A DNA stretch of 64,000 bases, from NCBI GenBank assembly GCA_963807925.1, contig CAWEDP010000002.1:1-64000 (forward strand), in the 5' to 3' direction. The position numbers and the translations under genes are program-made. The notes beneath the pieces are model-generated. The model searched no databases, had not been told where the DNA came from, and saw only the letters and a program-made list of their open reading frames with translations. Origin of the DNA: CAWEDP01 sp963807925. Lineage in GTDB: Bacteria; Acidobacteriota; Vicinamibacteria; Vicinamibacterales; CAVVIG01. Below are positions 16,185 to 25,468 of the stretch, one piece after another (within the stretch, counting starts at the first letter, position 1; each line of letters starts with the position of its first letter).

Positions 16185-18689
16185 GTGAACAAGCCCGCCT
16201 GTCTTCTCGCCGCCGGAGTGTTGACCGTCGGAGCCATCGGGATGCGCGCGCAGCAGGCGACGCCGCCATCTGCCGTCGTGCTCGGCCCCACGAATCATCC
16301 GCCGCTGCCGCGCGATCTATCGCAGCTCTGGATGGCGCCCGAGCCCGGCCGGCCGCGCACGACGGCACAGAATGACTTGACGGCCGCCGTGAAGCTCGAG
16401 ATCGACGGCCGCTTCGCGCAGGCACTGCCCATCCTGCGACGGCCCGCGCTTCGCCAGGGACCGCTCGCCTCGTACGCGGAGTATTACGCCGGGCTGGCCC
16501 AGTTGCGGTCCGGACGGCTCGACGACGGCCGCCGCGCCTACCGTGAGCTCGCCTCGAAGCAACCGGTCGGCTATCTTGCCGAGGCGGTCGCGCTGCGGGA
16601 AGCCGAAGCCGCCGAATGGATGGGCGATTACGCCGGCGCGCTGGCGGTGTACGAGCGTCTCGCCGCCACCAGGACGATCACCACCGAAGAAGTGCTGATG
16701 CGCCTCGCGCGGGCTGCGAAGCTTGCCGGAAGCCTTGACGAAGCGTACCGGACCTACGCGCGTGTGTACTACGAGTACCCGCTGAGCGATCAGGCGCTCG
16801 CCGCGGGATCGGAGCTGGCGACCCGGTCCGACCCTGGAGCGCGGACGAAGCTCGGGCTCGAGAGGGCCGATCGTCTGTTCAGCGCCAAACGCTACCCGCA
16901 GGCGCGCGCCGAATTCGAGGCGCTCAGAAACGCCACCGGCGGTGACGATCGGGAGCTGGTCGATCTGCGCATCGCCGAATGCGACTATTTCCTCAAGCGG
17001 ACACGCAACGCCGACGCCGCGCTGCGTCCCTTCGTCGACCGCGCGTCCCGCCAGGGCGAAGCGCTGTTCTTCTACGCGCTCACGCTGCGCGACCTCGATG
17101 ACACCGACGGGTACCTGCGCGTCGTGCAGCGGATCGTCGACGAGTTTCCCACCCAGTCCTGGGCCGACGACGCGCTGAACGATCTGGGCACCTACTACAT
17201 CCTGCAGGACGAAGACGACAAGGCCGACGCGGTGTTCCGCGATCTGTACGGCCGCTTCCCGACCGGCCACAATGCCGAGCGCGCCGCGTGGAAGATCGGC
17301 TGGCACGCGTACCGGACCGGCAACTACGCGGACGCGGTTCGGGTGTTCGAGCGGGCGGCGGCCGACTTTCCGCGCTCCGATTACCGGCCGATGTGGCTGT
17401 ACTGGGCCGGCCGCTCCCACGATCGCCTGAACGACGTCGAGCTTGCCGAGGCCCGGTATGCGCTCGCGGCGACCGACTACGGCAACAGCTACTACGGCCG
17501 GCTGGCCGTTCAGCGCCTTGCCGAACGGGGCGCGCGTGCGCCCGAGCGGCGCCTCGTCGTGGAGGTGCCGCCTCCGGGAGACGGCACCGACGGATCGCAG
17601 ACGGTGCCGACGGTGGCGCCTCCGCCGAATGCGCCCGTGATCCGCGCGCTGCTGGCCGTCGATCTCTACGATCAGGCGGTTGACGAGCTGCACTACGCGC
17701 AGAAGGCATGGGGCGACTCGTCGGTGATCGAGGCGACGCTCGCCTGGACGTTCTGGCAGCAGGGCCGCGGCCAGAAGGGGATGGATCAGTTCACGCTGTA
17801 CCGCGCGGCCATCTCCGCCATGAAACGGGCCTACCCGCATTACCTGGCCGCCGGCGGGGAGGATCTGCCGCCGCCGCTGCTCCGGATCATCTTCCCGATT
17901 TCCTATTGGACCGCGATTCGGAAATACGCCGCCCAGTACGAGCTGGATCCGTATCTCGCGGCGGCGCTGATCGCGCAGGAATCCACCTTCGTGCCCGACG
18001 TCAAGTCGTATGCGAACGCGTGGGGGCTCACGCAGCTCCTGCCGTCCACCGCGAAGCAGTACGCGAGGGTCGTGAACCTGCGGTACGCCAGGAGGCTCCT
18101 GACCAACCCGGATGCGAACCTGCGCATGGGACTCGCGTATCTCCGCGACAAGATCAAGGAGTTCGGGTCGGTGCACCTCGCGCTCGCCAGCTACAACGCG
18201 GGCGAGCGGCCGGTGCACCGCTGGGTGATGGAGCGCCCCGATCTCGCGGTCGACGAGTTCATCGACGACATTCCGTATCCGCAGACCAACAACTACGTGA
18301 AGAAGATTCTCGGCACGGCGGAGGACTATCGGCGCCTGTACGGTTCGGAATCGGCGTCCGCGCGTCTCGACGCGCTCTCCGAGGCGACGCGGAAGGTCGT
18401 GGCGGAGGGAACCGACGTGCCGGTCCGGGCGTCCCTCAAGCGGCCCGCGCGCCCTTCCACAGCCTCCGCGCCAGGGCGCTCGAAGAAAGCGACCGCGTCG
18501 AAGCGGCCGACCAGGCGCGCCGCGTCGGCGTCGACCCCGAAGAGGGTCGCGGCCGCGAAGCCGCGCGCCACGAACGCGAAGTCGCCCGCCAGGAAGAAGG
18601 GTCGCGCAACCACTCATGTCCAAGCTCACCGGATCGAAAAAAGCGACACAGTTCACCGAGTCGGTCATCCGCGAGATGACGCGGATTAG
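16185..18689 (+). CDS. soluble lytic murein transglycosylase (Slt70-like)
   Basis: 834 residues from GTG. The signal peptide is MNKPACLLAAGVLTVGAIGMRAQ. A long superhelical TPR-like U/L region (residues about 60-570) precedes a catalytic SLT domain with the conserved AALIAQESTF (catalytic Glu), NAWGLTQLLPSTA and LALASYNAG blocks (residues about 590-700). A basic Ala/Lys-rich tail follows. It cleaves peptidoglycan glycan strands in the periplasm, forming 1,6-anhydro-muropeptides. The 3' end overlaps the aminotransferase start by 74 bases, which is unusual and may mean the tail is extended. Confidence 0.9.
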   Translation: MNKPACLLAAGVLTVGAIGMRAQQATPPSAVVLGPTNHPPLPRDLSQLWMAPEPGRPRTTAQNDLTAAVKLEIDGRFAQALPILRRPALRQGPLASYAEYYAGLAQLRSGRLDDGRRAYRELASKQPVGYLAEAVALREAEAAEWMGDYAGALAVYERLAATRTITTEEVLMRLARAAKLAGSLDEAYRTYARVYYEYPLSDQALAAGSELATRSDPGARTKLGLERADRLFSAKRYPQARAEFEALRNATGGDDRELVDLRIAECDYFLKRTRNADAALRPFVDRASRQGEALFFYALTLRDLDDTDGYLRVVQRIVDEFPTQSWADDALNDLGTYYILQDEDDKADAVFRDLYGRFPTGHNAERAAWKIGWHAYRTGNYADAVRVFERAAADFPRSDYRPMWLYWAGRSHDRLNDVELAEARYALAATDYGNSYYGRLAVQRLAERGARAPERRLVVEVPPPGDGTDGSQTVPTVAPPPNAPVIRALLAVDLYDQAVDELHYAQKAWGDSSVIEATLAWTFWQQGRGQKGMDQFTLYRAAISAMKRAYPHYLAAGGEDLPPPLLRIIFPISYWTAIRKYAAQYELDPYLAAALIAQESTFVPDVKSYANAWGLTQLLPSTAKQYARVVNLRYARRLLTNPDANLRMGLAYLRDKIKEFGSVHLALASYNAGERPVHRWVMERPDLAVDEFIDDIPYPQTNNYVKKILGTAEDYRRLYGSESASARLDALSEATRKVVAEGTDVPVRASLKRPARPSTASAPGRSKKATASKRPTRRAASASTPKRVAAAKPRATNAKSPARKKGRATTHVQAHRIEKSDTVHRVGHPRDDAD

Positions 18690-19834
18690 CGATCTCTACG
18701 GCAGCGTCAATCTGTCGCAGGGATTCCCGGATTTCGCCGCGCCGGCCGAAGTCAAGGCGGCGGCGATGGCGGCCATTCGGGACGACGTCAACCAGTACGC
18801 CGTCACGTGGGGTGCCCGTCCGCTGCGCGAGGCGGTGGCCCGCGAGTTCACACGCCGCTACGGCGTGGACGTCGTCGCGGACGAACAGGTGACGGTCTGC
18901 TGCGGCTCGACCGAGGCCATGATGTCGACGATGATGGCCCTCATCGACCCCGGCGACGAGGTCATCGTCTTCGAGCCGTTCTACGAGAACTACGGCCCGG
19001 ACGCGATCCTGTCGGGCGCGACGCCCCGCTACGTGACGCTGCACGAGCCGGACCCTTCGGGTCGTCCTTCCGACCGGCCCCGGGCCGACTGGTGGTTCGA
19101 TCCGGACGAGCTCGCGGCGGCCTTCAACAACCGGACGCGCGCGATCATCATCAACACGCCGAACAACCCGACCGGGAAGGTATTCTCCCGCACGGAGCTG
19201 GCATCGATCGCCGCGCTCTGCCACAAGTGGGACGTCGTCGCCATTGCGGACGAAATCTACGAGCACATCGTCTACGACGGCCACCGGCACGTGCCGATCG
19301 CGACCATCGACGGGATGGCGGATCGCACGGTCACGATCAACGGCCTGTCGAAGACCTACAGCGTGACCGGCTGGCGCGTCGGCTGGACCATCTCGCCGCG
19401 TCCGCTGACGGGCGCCATCCGCAAGGTGCACGATTTCCTGACCGTGGGCGCACCCGCGCCGCTCCAGGAAGCCGGCGCCGTGGCGCTCGGCCTCGCCGAT
19501 CAGTACCTACCTGGATCTCGCGGCCAAGTACAAGCGGCTGCGGGACAGGCTGCTGGACATCCTCGAGCGGCACCACTTCACGTGCTACCGGCCCTACGGC
19601 GCGTACTACATCATGACCGACATCAGCGGGTTCGGCCTGGGCGACGACGTGGAGTTCGCCCGGTACCTGGCAAAGGACGTCGGCGTGGCGGGAGTTCCCG
19701 GGAGCAGCTTCTACAAGAATTCCGAGAACGGCCGCAACAAGCTGCGGTTCTGCTACTGCAAGCGGGACGAGACGCTCGAAGCGGCCGACCAGCGGCTCGA
19801 CAAGCTGGTCGCCGCCGCCGCCGTTCGGTCCTGA
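18616..19834 (+). CDS. PLP-dependent aminotransferase (class I/II), frameshifted as read
   Basis: The repaired protein is 405 residues. Fold-type I features: SQGFPDFAAPAEV at the N-terminus, INTPNNPTGKVF, ADEIYEHIVYD, the PLP lysine in INGLSKTYSVTGWRVGW, and a C-terminal RFCYCK arginine. The pattern resembles kynurenine/glutamine and methionine aminotransferases (YbdL, KAT). One extra C at 19507 (CAGTAC|C|TACCTG) shifts the frame; removing it gives DQYYLDLAAKYKRLR. The second half is well conserved, so the indel is probably a sequencing error next to GTAC. Tryptophan dioxygenase lies 6 kb away. Confidence 0.85.
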
Positions 19835-19898
19835 CCGGGCCGCGAACCGCCGAACCGCCTCCGCGGGTCGCCCGCAAGCGCGGCCGCGCCGCCCGCGG

Positions 19899-20732
19899 TC
19901 AGTACCGCGCGACGATGCCGAACCACACGCCGCGGACCGTGAACGATCCGTTGTCGGTCTTCAGGACGTACCCGACGTCGAACGCACGGTAGCCCGCCTG
20001 CACGCCCACGTTGTCGGTGAAGTTCAGCGTCCCGTAGAAGTCCACGTCCGCGTAGTGCCCCTTCGTGTCCTTGATCGCGTCGTCGGGCAGCTTGAACCCG
20101 GTCACCTCGCCGGTAATCGAGATGTTGGGCACGGGGTAGACGCGAAAGATGCCTCCGAGCGCCGGAATCGGCGCCTGCGCGTGGGTGAACTGCGGGCCCG
20201 TCAGCGTGGAGTCGATCGTCGCCGTCACGTCGGTGTACTTGAGATCGACCACGAATCCGACGTACCAGCGATCGTGACTGAGGAAGTCGAACTCGTACCC
20301 GAGCCGGTACGCCTTCCAGTCGATCGACGAGCTCACCGGCAGCCCGGCGGCATACCGCTGCCCGTTGAAGACGATGTCGCGTCCGAGGATCGCGGACTGG
20401 TTGTACTGGATCGGAATGTATTGAAATCGAATCTTGCTGGTCTTGCTCGGGCGGGCCACGACGTGCACCTCGTTGAAGTGCTGATCGGTCAGGCCCAGGT
20501 CGCCTTTGAGATCGATCGTGGAACCGGCGATGCCGAGCGATTCGCTCGAGATCGTCATGTCCGCGCCGGGAAACCAGAACCCGGCGGAGGCTTCGATGTG
20601 GTAGCGCTCGCCGGTCGCGGGATCGTCGAGCGGGCGCGGCTGGAACTGTGCGGCGGCGGAGGCCGGCCACGCCAGCGCCGTGATCGTCAGCACGAGCACT
20701 GCGGACAGAGAGGCACCGCGCCGCATGTTCAT
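19899..20732 (-). CDS. outer-membrane beta-barrel protein
   Basis: 277 residues. A signal peptide (RRGASLSAVLVLTITALAWPASAAAQ) is followed by alternating amphipathic strands ending in VWFGIVARY, a terminal aromatic residue as required for BAM-dependent insertion. The size fits a barrel of 8-12 strands. It starts 4 bases after the stop of the HprK-like gene and is the third gene of the PqqD-fusion operon, so it may form the outer-membrane outlet or anchor of that system. No specific family recognised. Confidence 0.75.
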   Translation of the reverse strand: MNMRRGASLSAVLVLTITALAWPASAAAQFQPRPLDDPATGERYHIEASAGFWFPGADMTISSESLGIAGSTIDLKGDLGLTDQHFNEVHVVARPSKTSKIRFQYIPIQYNQSAILGRDIVFNGQRYAAGLPVSSSIDWKAYRLGYEFDFLSHDRWYVGFVVDLKYTDVTATIDSTLTGPQFTHAQAPIPALGGIFRVYPVPNISITGEVTGFKLPDDAIKDTKGHYADVDFYGTLNFTDNVGVQAGYRAFDVGYVLKTDNGSFTVRGVWFGIVARY

Positions 20733-20736
20733 AGGT

Positions 20737-21636
20737 TCACGCCGGAGGCACGCCGGCCACGAGACGCCGAAGGAGCTCCACCGCGGCGGCCAGGTCGCTC
20801 GTCACAAGACGACCGCACCACGCCCGCTCGACGAGGCGCGCGGTCGTCGCAAGCGCCAGCTTCGGCGTCCGCGCCAGACTGGCCGACTGCGCCAGGATGG
20901 CGGCGGCAGCGTCAGAGGGGGACAGGCGCACGAGCTCGCTCGGCGCGCCCGCGCGGTACTCAGGGAACACCACCCAGCGGACCGTCACCGGCCGCTCGGC
21001 CCACTGCGGCGGCACGAAGTAGCCTGGCGGCGCCTCCGGGTCCGGACCAACAGGCCCGCCGGCGAGCGATTCGAGCAGCGGCCAGGTTTCCGCATCCACG
21101 TGGAAGGCGCGGCGAAGCAATCGCAGCATCAGGCCGCCTGGCTCGATCAGGGCGATATCGTCGCTGAATGGCACGAAGCCGCGGAGCATCAGTCCGAGCG
21201 TCAGCGTCGTCTTCCCGTTGTTGGAATAGCCCGACAGCACGATGCCGGCGCGGCGGATCGGCACCGAGAGCGCGGCGCCGTGGATGTGAAACAGATCGTC
21301 GTCGTGCTCGAGGGCCGCGGCGAGGAGGTGCGATTCGAGCATCCCGACGGCTTTCACGAACTCGCCGGCCTCGTCCACCACGGCCTCGTCCACGCGGACC
21401 GACCAGCCGACGGGCGTGGCAATCACATCGAACCGCCGAAGGCCCGTCTCGGCGGCGGCATTCACCGGGCCGAACTCGCACAGGACGCGGCGGAGGAACG
21501 CGCGCGCCTCCGGCGACTCGGCGCCGACCGCCGCGCGATATGCATGGAGCGCGTACACCTCGCGGACAATCGCCGGGGAGGCCTGGCGATCGGCCGTGCC
21601 GGTCGCGGCGCTGGAGCTCGACTCGTAGGGAGCCAT
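20737..21636 (-). CDS. HprK-like serine kinase (peptide-modification type)
   Basis: 299 residues. The central P-loop GIVLSGYSNNGKTTL (about 165) and the acidic pair in VPFSDDIALIEPGG (about 190) match the HPr kinase/phosphorylase fold found beside RiPP clusters; the HPr-binding domain of true HprK is absent. In lasso-peptide clusters such as paeninodin, related kinases phosphorylate the peptide. Here it follows the PqqD fusion by 5 bases and precedes the barrel gene by 4. I infer that it phosphorylates the Cys-rich peptide or a system partner; no direct evidence. Confidence 0.75.
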   Translation of the reverse strand: MAPYESSSSAATGTADRQASPAIVREVYALHAYRAAVGAESPEARAFLRRVLCEFGPVNAAAETGLRRFDVIATPVGWSVRVDEAVVDEAGEFVKAVGMLESHLLAAALEHDDDLFHIHGAALSVPIRRAGIVLSGYSNNGKTTLTLGLMLRGFVPFSDDIALIEPGGLMLRLLRRAFHVDAETWPLLESLAGGPVGPDPEAPPGYFVPPQWAERPVTVRWVVFPEYRAGAPSELVRLSPSDAAAAILAQSASLARTPKLALATTARLVERAWCGRLVTSDLAAAVELLRRLVAGVPPA

Positions 21637-21641
21637 CGGGT

Positions 21642-23498
21642 TCAGGCGCTGGCCGCCGGAATTGCCGTCTGGGCGGCGGGCGAGGTCATCGCCGGGGCGA
21701 TCATGCCAGAGTGGAGAAACTGGTCGAGCAGATCGCGGACGTCCTGCCTCGTGTTGGGCGCATCGGGAAACACGTCGAGCACTTCGTTGACGATGGCGTC
21801 CACGCTGTGCAGGCCGTCGCAGCAATCCCAGATGAGCGCGGCCGTCGCGTTCAGCGTGAGCATCTGCCGCTGACAGCCGTTGTAGAGCACGATGCTGCCG
21901 TCGGGCAGCAACTCGTCGTCCACGCACTCCTGACGAACGGGAATGGCATCGAGCGGGAATGTCGTGAGCGGAGCCGTACGTCCACTCAACGTCAACGCGC
22001 CGACGTCCCGCGGCGACTCGTGCGACCGTTCGGCTCCGGCGAGTGCGAGCACGTGCTCGGTGCCCACGACCATCGGCGCCGCCAGGCGTCCCGCCGCGTC
22101 GATCAGGACGCCGGAGGGCGTGCCGGTGACGCCGTACAGCGGCCCGACCGAGAAGCCGGGATCGAGGAGCACTGTCGAACGGAAGCCGAGCGCCCGCGTG
22201 TCTTCGAGAGCGCCCATCGAGATGACAATCAAGTCGGCCCGATCGCCCGCAGGGCGCGCCTCCCAGGACTTGAGATCGGCGAGCATCCGCTGGCAGTGGA
22301 CGCACGACGGGTTCCAGAAGACCGCCAGGGTCGGCCGGCCGTGAAACTGCGACAGGCTGATGGGTCGCCCCTCGAGATCGGGGAGCATGAATCCCGGCGC
22401 AGGTTCGCCGGGACGCGGCTGTCCGGGCGCCGATGGCGTCGTCCACTGATGGACGAGCTGGCGGATCTCGACCTCTCCCTGCGCGAGGAGGCTGCCGATC
22501 CTTCCATCGGGAGTCACCAGCACGGCACTCGGCGTACCGACCACGCCGAACGCTTCCGCAACCTCGCGCTCCCGCTGCAGGAGCACGTGGGTCAGACCAT
22601 GTTCGTCGACCTTCGGTCGATTCGACTCTGGGGTGCCGCGGCTCACCAGCACCACGCTGACGTCGCGCTGCTCGCGCTGCCACTTACCCACATCGGGCAG
22701 GACGGCCGCACACGGGCTGCAGTCCGGATCGCCGAACACGAGGACGGCGGGTTTCCCTCGCCGGAGCACGGCGTCGAGGGTGAGTGTTTCGCCGTGCACG
22801 CTGGGCAGACTGAAGCCCGGCGCCTGACTGCCGACTGGCCGGCCGGCGTTCGGCGGCACCATCAGCGGAGGCGGTGGGGCAACCTCGGCAGTGGCAGTGG
22901 CCGGGACCGTCTGGGTGGCGGTACCGCCGACGGCTGACAGACGATCGAGCAGGCGACGACCCTGCCGAAGCATTGCGAGGAGCAGCGCCGCCTGGACGAC
23001 GAGGAGGCCGAGAGCCAAGGCGCCGCCAAGCACGGCCATCCGCTGGATCGTGCTGAGGGGGACGAGCCAGTCGACGATGCTCGGACCGGGGTTGGTCCAT
23101 CCAGCAACTGCAATGAACGCCGCGAGCGCGGCAAGCCCGCCATTGCGCATCATCAGCGGCCACCCAATCGGCCTGGAAGAGAGCTGCCCGAAGCAGTGAC
23201 AGTCGGGCCGCCGTCCGCGGGCCAGATTCACGCCGATGCCGGCGACGAACGTCAGCAGCAGCAGCAAGACGCCGATCGCCGCATACGCGGCGGAAGGGAC
23301 CGGCAAGAGGAACACGGCGAGTGCCAGCTCGAGCAAGGGCAGGAGGACCGCGAACACTGCTGCGGAAGCCGCCGAGAGGCCGAAGTCGGCGAGCGAGCGA
23401 CGCGAGCCGTGCGGGTCGGCAAGCTTGGCGCCCCCGGCCAGCAGGAACACACCGGCGAGGATCAGGCGCGCGACGACAAGTGAGGCCTGTATGAGCAT
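21642..23498 (-). CDS. MauE/DoxX - redoxin - redoxin - PqqD fusion protein
   Basis: 618 residues with four recognisable parts. Residues 1-180 are a MauE/DoxX-like membrane domain (four or five helices, with a CHCFG dithiol). Residues about 220-345 are a TlpA-like redoxin with DPDCSPCAAV. Residues about 355-480 are a second redoxin with NPSCVHCQRM. Residues about 510-600 are a PqqD-like peptide-recognition domain (GSIVLYNGCQRQMLTLNATAALIWDCCDG). MauE and TlpA proteins transfer reducing or oxidising equivalents across the membrane; PqqD domains bind leader peptides. The fusion ties thiol chemistry to peptide recognition, fitting the divergent 14-Cys peptide gene. Confidence 0.85.
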   Translation of the reverse strand: MLIQASLVVARLILAGVFLLAGGAKLADPHGSRRSLADFGLSAASAAVFAVLLPLLELALAVFLLPVPSAAYAAIGVLLLLLTFVAGIGVNLARGRRPDCHCFGQLSSRPIGWPLMMRNGGLAALAAFIAVAGWTNPGPSIVDWLVPLSTIQRMAVLGGALALGLLVVQAALLLAMLRQGRRLLDRLSAVGGTATQTVPATATAEVAPPPPLMVPPNAGRPVGSQAPGFSLPSVHGETLTLDAVLRRGKPAVLVFGDPDCSPCAAVLPDVGKWQREQRDVSVVLVSRGTPESNRPKVDEHGLTHVLLQREREVAEAFGVVGTPSAVLVTPDGRIGSLLAQGEVEIRQLVHQWTTPSAPGQPRPGEPAPGFMLPDLEGRPISLSQFHGRPTLAVFWNPSCVHCQRMLADLKSWEARPAGDRADLIVISMGALEDTRALGFRSTVLLDPGFSVGPLYGVTGTPSGVLIDAAGRLAAPMVVGTEHVLALAGAERSHESPRDVGALTLSGRTAPLTTFPLDAIPVRQECVDDELLPDGSIVLYNGCQRQMLTLNATAALIWDCCDGLHSVDAIVNEVLDVFPDAPNTRQDVRDLLDQFLHSGMIAPAMTSPAAQTAIPAASA

Positions 23499-23566
23499 TC
23501 GGCGGTTCCGGACCGGAGCACCCGGCAGGGCTCCCGTTCAGCTGGAGCCGTCTGAAGGATAAAGGG

Positions 23567-23596
23567 TTGACAAATGCTGGGCTCAGATTTTACCAT
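23567..23596 (+). promoter_or_regulatory. sigma-70-type promoter for the Cys-rich peptide gene
   Basis: TTGACA (23567-23572), 18-base spacer, TACCAT (23591-23596). It lies in the gap between the divergent operons, giving an 80-base leader to the ATG at 23685. Confidence 0.5.
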
Positions 23597-23684
23597 GCCG
23601 GTGCAAATTGCCGGGTTTCAGAGAACTTCCTTAGGCTCTTTTCAACGTGAGAACGGTGAGGACCGGGAAGGGGACGTCGCAGCG

Positions 23685-24134
23685 ATGACGAACAATACCT
23701 ATGAGACACAGGCCGAGCTCAGCCGACGCCGCGTGATCAAGAACGCGCTGAGGGCCGCAGGAGCGGCGTACGTGGCGCCGATGGTGCTCGCCTCTGTCGC
23801 GCCGGCTTCCGCGCAGACTTCACATCCGGAGTGCGTGGGGTCGAGCTGCGCCAACTTCATCCAGTGCAGCAGTTCGAATTCCGACTGTGTCTGCGCGACG
23901 ACGTCCGCCGGCGGCGGGTTCTGCGTTCCCGGCAGCACGTCGTGCGGCGTCACAGGACCCTGTGGTCCGGCTCCCGGCTACACGTGCCCTGCGGGCAACA
24001 TCTGTCTCGTCAATACCTGTTGCGGGTCGCCCGTGTGCGCTCCCGTGGCCCTCGGCGCGAACTGTCCCGTTTCCTCGGCTGGCGGTGGCGTTCCCGGACC
24101 GTTCCCGCCTGGATCGTTCGGCGGCCGCAACTAG
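23685..24134 (+). CDS. Tat-type secreted Cys-rich peptide/protein
   Basis: 149 residues. The N-terminus has SRRRVIKNALRAAG then a hydrophobic AYVAPMVLASVAPASAQ, a twin-arginine-like signal with an Ala-x-Ala-type cleavage site. The mature part (about 107 residues) holds 14 cysteines, including CVC and CC pairs, in a small G/S/P/T-rich chain, and ends in a Gly/Pro tail. It is divergent from the MauE-redoxin-PqqD fusion and 74 bp ahead of the nucleotidyltransferase gene. I infer that it is the substrate of the locus, either disulfide-folded or modified. The ATG at 23574 is a less likely start because it lies inside the promoter. Confidence 0.75.
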   Translation: MTNNTYETQAELSRRRVIKNALRAAGAAYVAPMVLASVAPASAQTSHPECVGSSCANFIQCSSSNSDCVCATTSAGGGFCVPGSTSCGVTGPCGPAPGYTCPAGNICLVNTCCGSPVCAPVALGANCPVSSAGGGVPGPFPPGSFGGRN

Positions 24135-24162
24135 CACCGGCCCTGCTCGGAGGAAGGTCGTT

Positions 24163-24196
24163 CAAGGGAGGAAGCGCTTCGGCGCTTCCTCCCTTG
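24163..24196 (+). terminator. strong UUCG hairpin between peptide and nucleotidyltransferase genes
   Basis: A perfect 15-bp stem (CAAGGGAGGAAGCGC) is capped by TTCG. No long U-run follows, so it probably acts as a partial terminator or 3'-end stabiliser, letting the peptide mRNA exceed that of the enzyme. The left arm contains an AGGGAGGAAG ribosome-site-like stretch that the hairpin would hide. Confidence 0.6.
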
Positions 24197-24208
24197 TCGT
24201 TTGTCCGC

Positions 24209-25444
24209 GTGCCCACTCCCGGTCCGAGGTTCGAACCCGAAAACGCGCTGCTGTTCGCCGCGGCCTGCCTGAGCCCCGAGCGAGGCCGGGTCGCGGCAAC
24301 CGCCTCACTCGATTGGGACTACGTGACGCGCGCCGCCGACCGGCAGGGCGTCACTCCGCTGCTGCACGACAGGCTCGCTCGTCAACCCGCCGTGGTGGTC
24401 CCGGAGCCGTGGAAACGGCGTCTCTATGACGGTTACTGGGCCAACCACTTTCGGAATCGCCAGCTTCTGGCCGAGCTCGAGCGGCTGACGCGGGCGGCTG
24501 CCGCCGCCGGCATCGACGTCATTCCCCTCAAGGGCGCGGTGCTCGCCACCGACTATTACCCCAGCGCCGGCCTGCGGCCGATGAGCGATCTCGATCTCCT
24601 GGTTCGTCCTGACGACCTGGACAGGATAGCCACCACGCTGCAGGCGATCGGCTACCAGGCCGTGACGGCGCCACCCTCGTACGCAGGTGAAGGGTCGCTC
24701 GATCTCGAGTCGCGGGAGAACGTCTGGACCGCCAGGCGAAACGAGATGGAGGTCTTCGTCGAGTTTCGCGCCGAGCCTCTGCAGTCGACGATCGGCCGCC
24801 TGGCGGATCTCGACAGCACGTGGGCGGCGGCGCTCCGGCAGCATGCGATCGACGTCTGGGCGCGCGCGACGCGCACCGGCGCCGCACACCTCCGTCTGTC
24901 GCGCGAAGACCTGCTGCTGCAGGTGGCCGGTCACCTTGCCGCGCAGCACGGAGACTTCCGCCTGATCTGGCTGCACGACATCGTGCGCATCACCGCCGCC
25001 GCGGCCGACGTGGATTGGACGTATGTAGAGGCCGCCGCCAGGCGCCTCCGGGTAGCCGGTCCCGTCTGGGCCGCACTGCACGCGGCCGCGACCTGGCTGA
25101 ACGCGCCCGTCCCCCGGACCACGCTGGAACACCTGCGCGAAGGAGTCCCGGGTTCCGACCGGCTGCTGCAGCGGTGGGAGCAGCGGCGGCTGGCGGACCA
25201 CGTTGCGCAGTTGGCGCACGCGGATCTCAGCACCGTCGGCTTTGCGGTCTGGCCGCTCGGCGCCGCGGTCGGACGCATGGGCGGCTGGACGCCGCGGCTG
25301 CGGACGGTCGCCTGGGCGCTGTTCCCGAGCCGCGAGTACCTGACGCGCCACGGACGGGTGGGGCCGGGGACGATCGGGTACGCCGGGGCATGGGCGCGGC
25401 GGTTTCGAGCGACGCTCTCGCGGATCGGCCGGCGGCGCGGGTGA
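24209..25444 (+). CDS. NTP_transf_5-like nucleotidyltransferase
   Basis: About 411 residues from GTG (TTG at 24194 is an alternative). The core has IDVIPLKGAVLATDYYPSAGLRPMSDLDLLVRPDDL, the KG and GxxxMxDxDLLV blocks of the uncharacterised nucleotidyltransferase family PF14907. This family is frequent in RiPP loci together with PqqD and HprK-like kinases. Helical C-terminal half. Likely transfers a nucleotide to an acceptor; acceptor unknown. Its position beside the Cys-rich peptide suggests a role in that peptide's processing. Confidence 0.8.
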   Translation: MPTPGPRFEPENALLFAAACLSPERGRVAATASLDWDYVTRAADRQGVTPLLHDRLARQPAVVVPEPWKRRLYDGYWANHFRNRQLLAELERLTRAAAAAGIDVIPLKGAVLATDYYPSAGLRPMSDLDLLVRPDDLDRIATTLQAIGYQAVTAPPSYAGEGSLDLESRENVWTARRNEMEVFVEFRAEPLQSTIGRLADLDSTWAAALRQHAIDVWARATRTGAAHLRLSREDLLLQVAGHLAAQHGDFRLIWLHDIVRITAAAADVDWTYVEAAARRLRVAGPVWAALHAAATWLNAPVPRTTLEHLREGVPGSDRLLQRWEQRRLADHVAQLAHADLSTVGFAVWPLGAAVGRMGGWTPRLRTVAWALFPSREYLTRHGRVGPGTIGYAGAWARRFRATLSRIGRRRG

Positions 25445-25468
25445 CCGGAGCGTTGGGTGGGGCGGGGG

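Noticed and set aside
20737..25444. Lasso-peptide cluster
   Set aside because: HprK-like, PqqD and nucleotidyltransferase partners fit, but no asparagine-synthase-like cyclase or transglutaminase-like protease is present.
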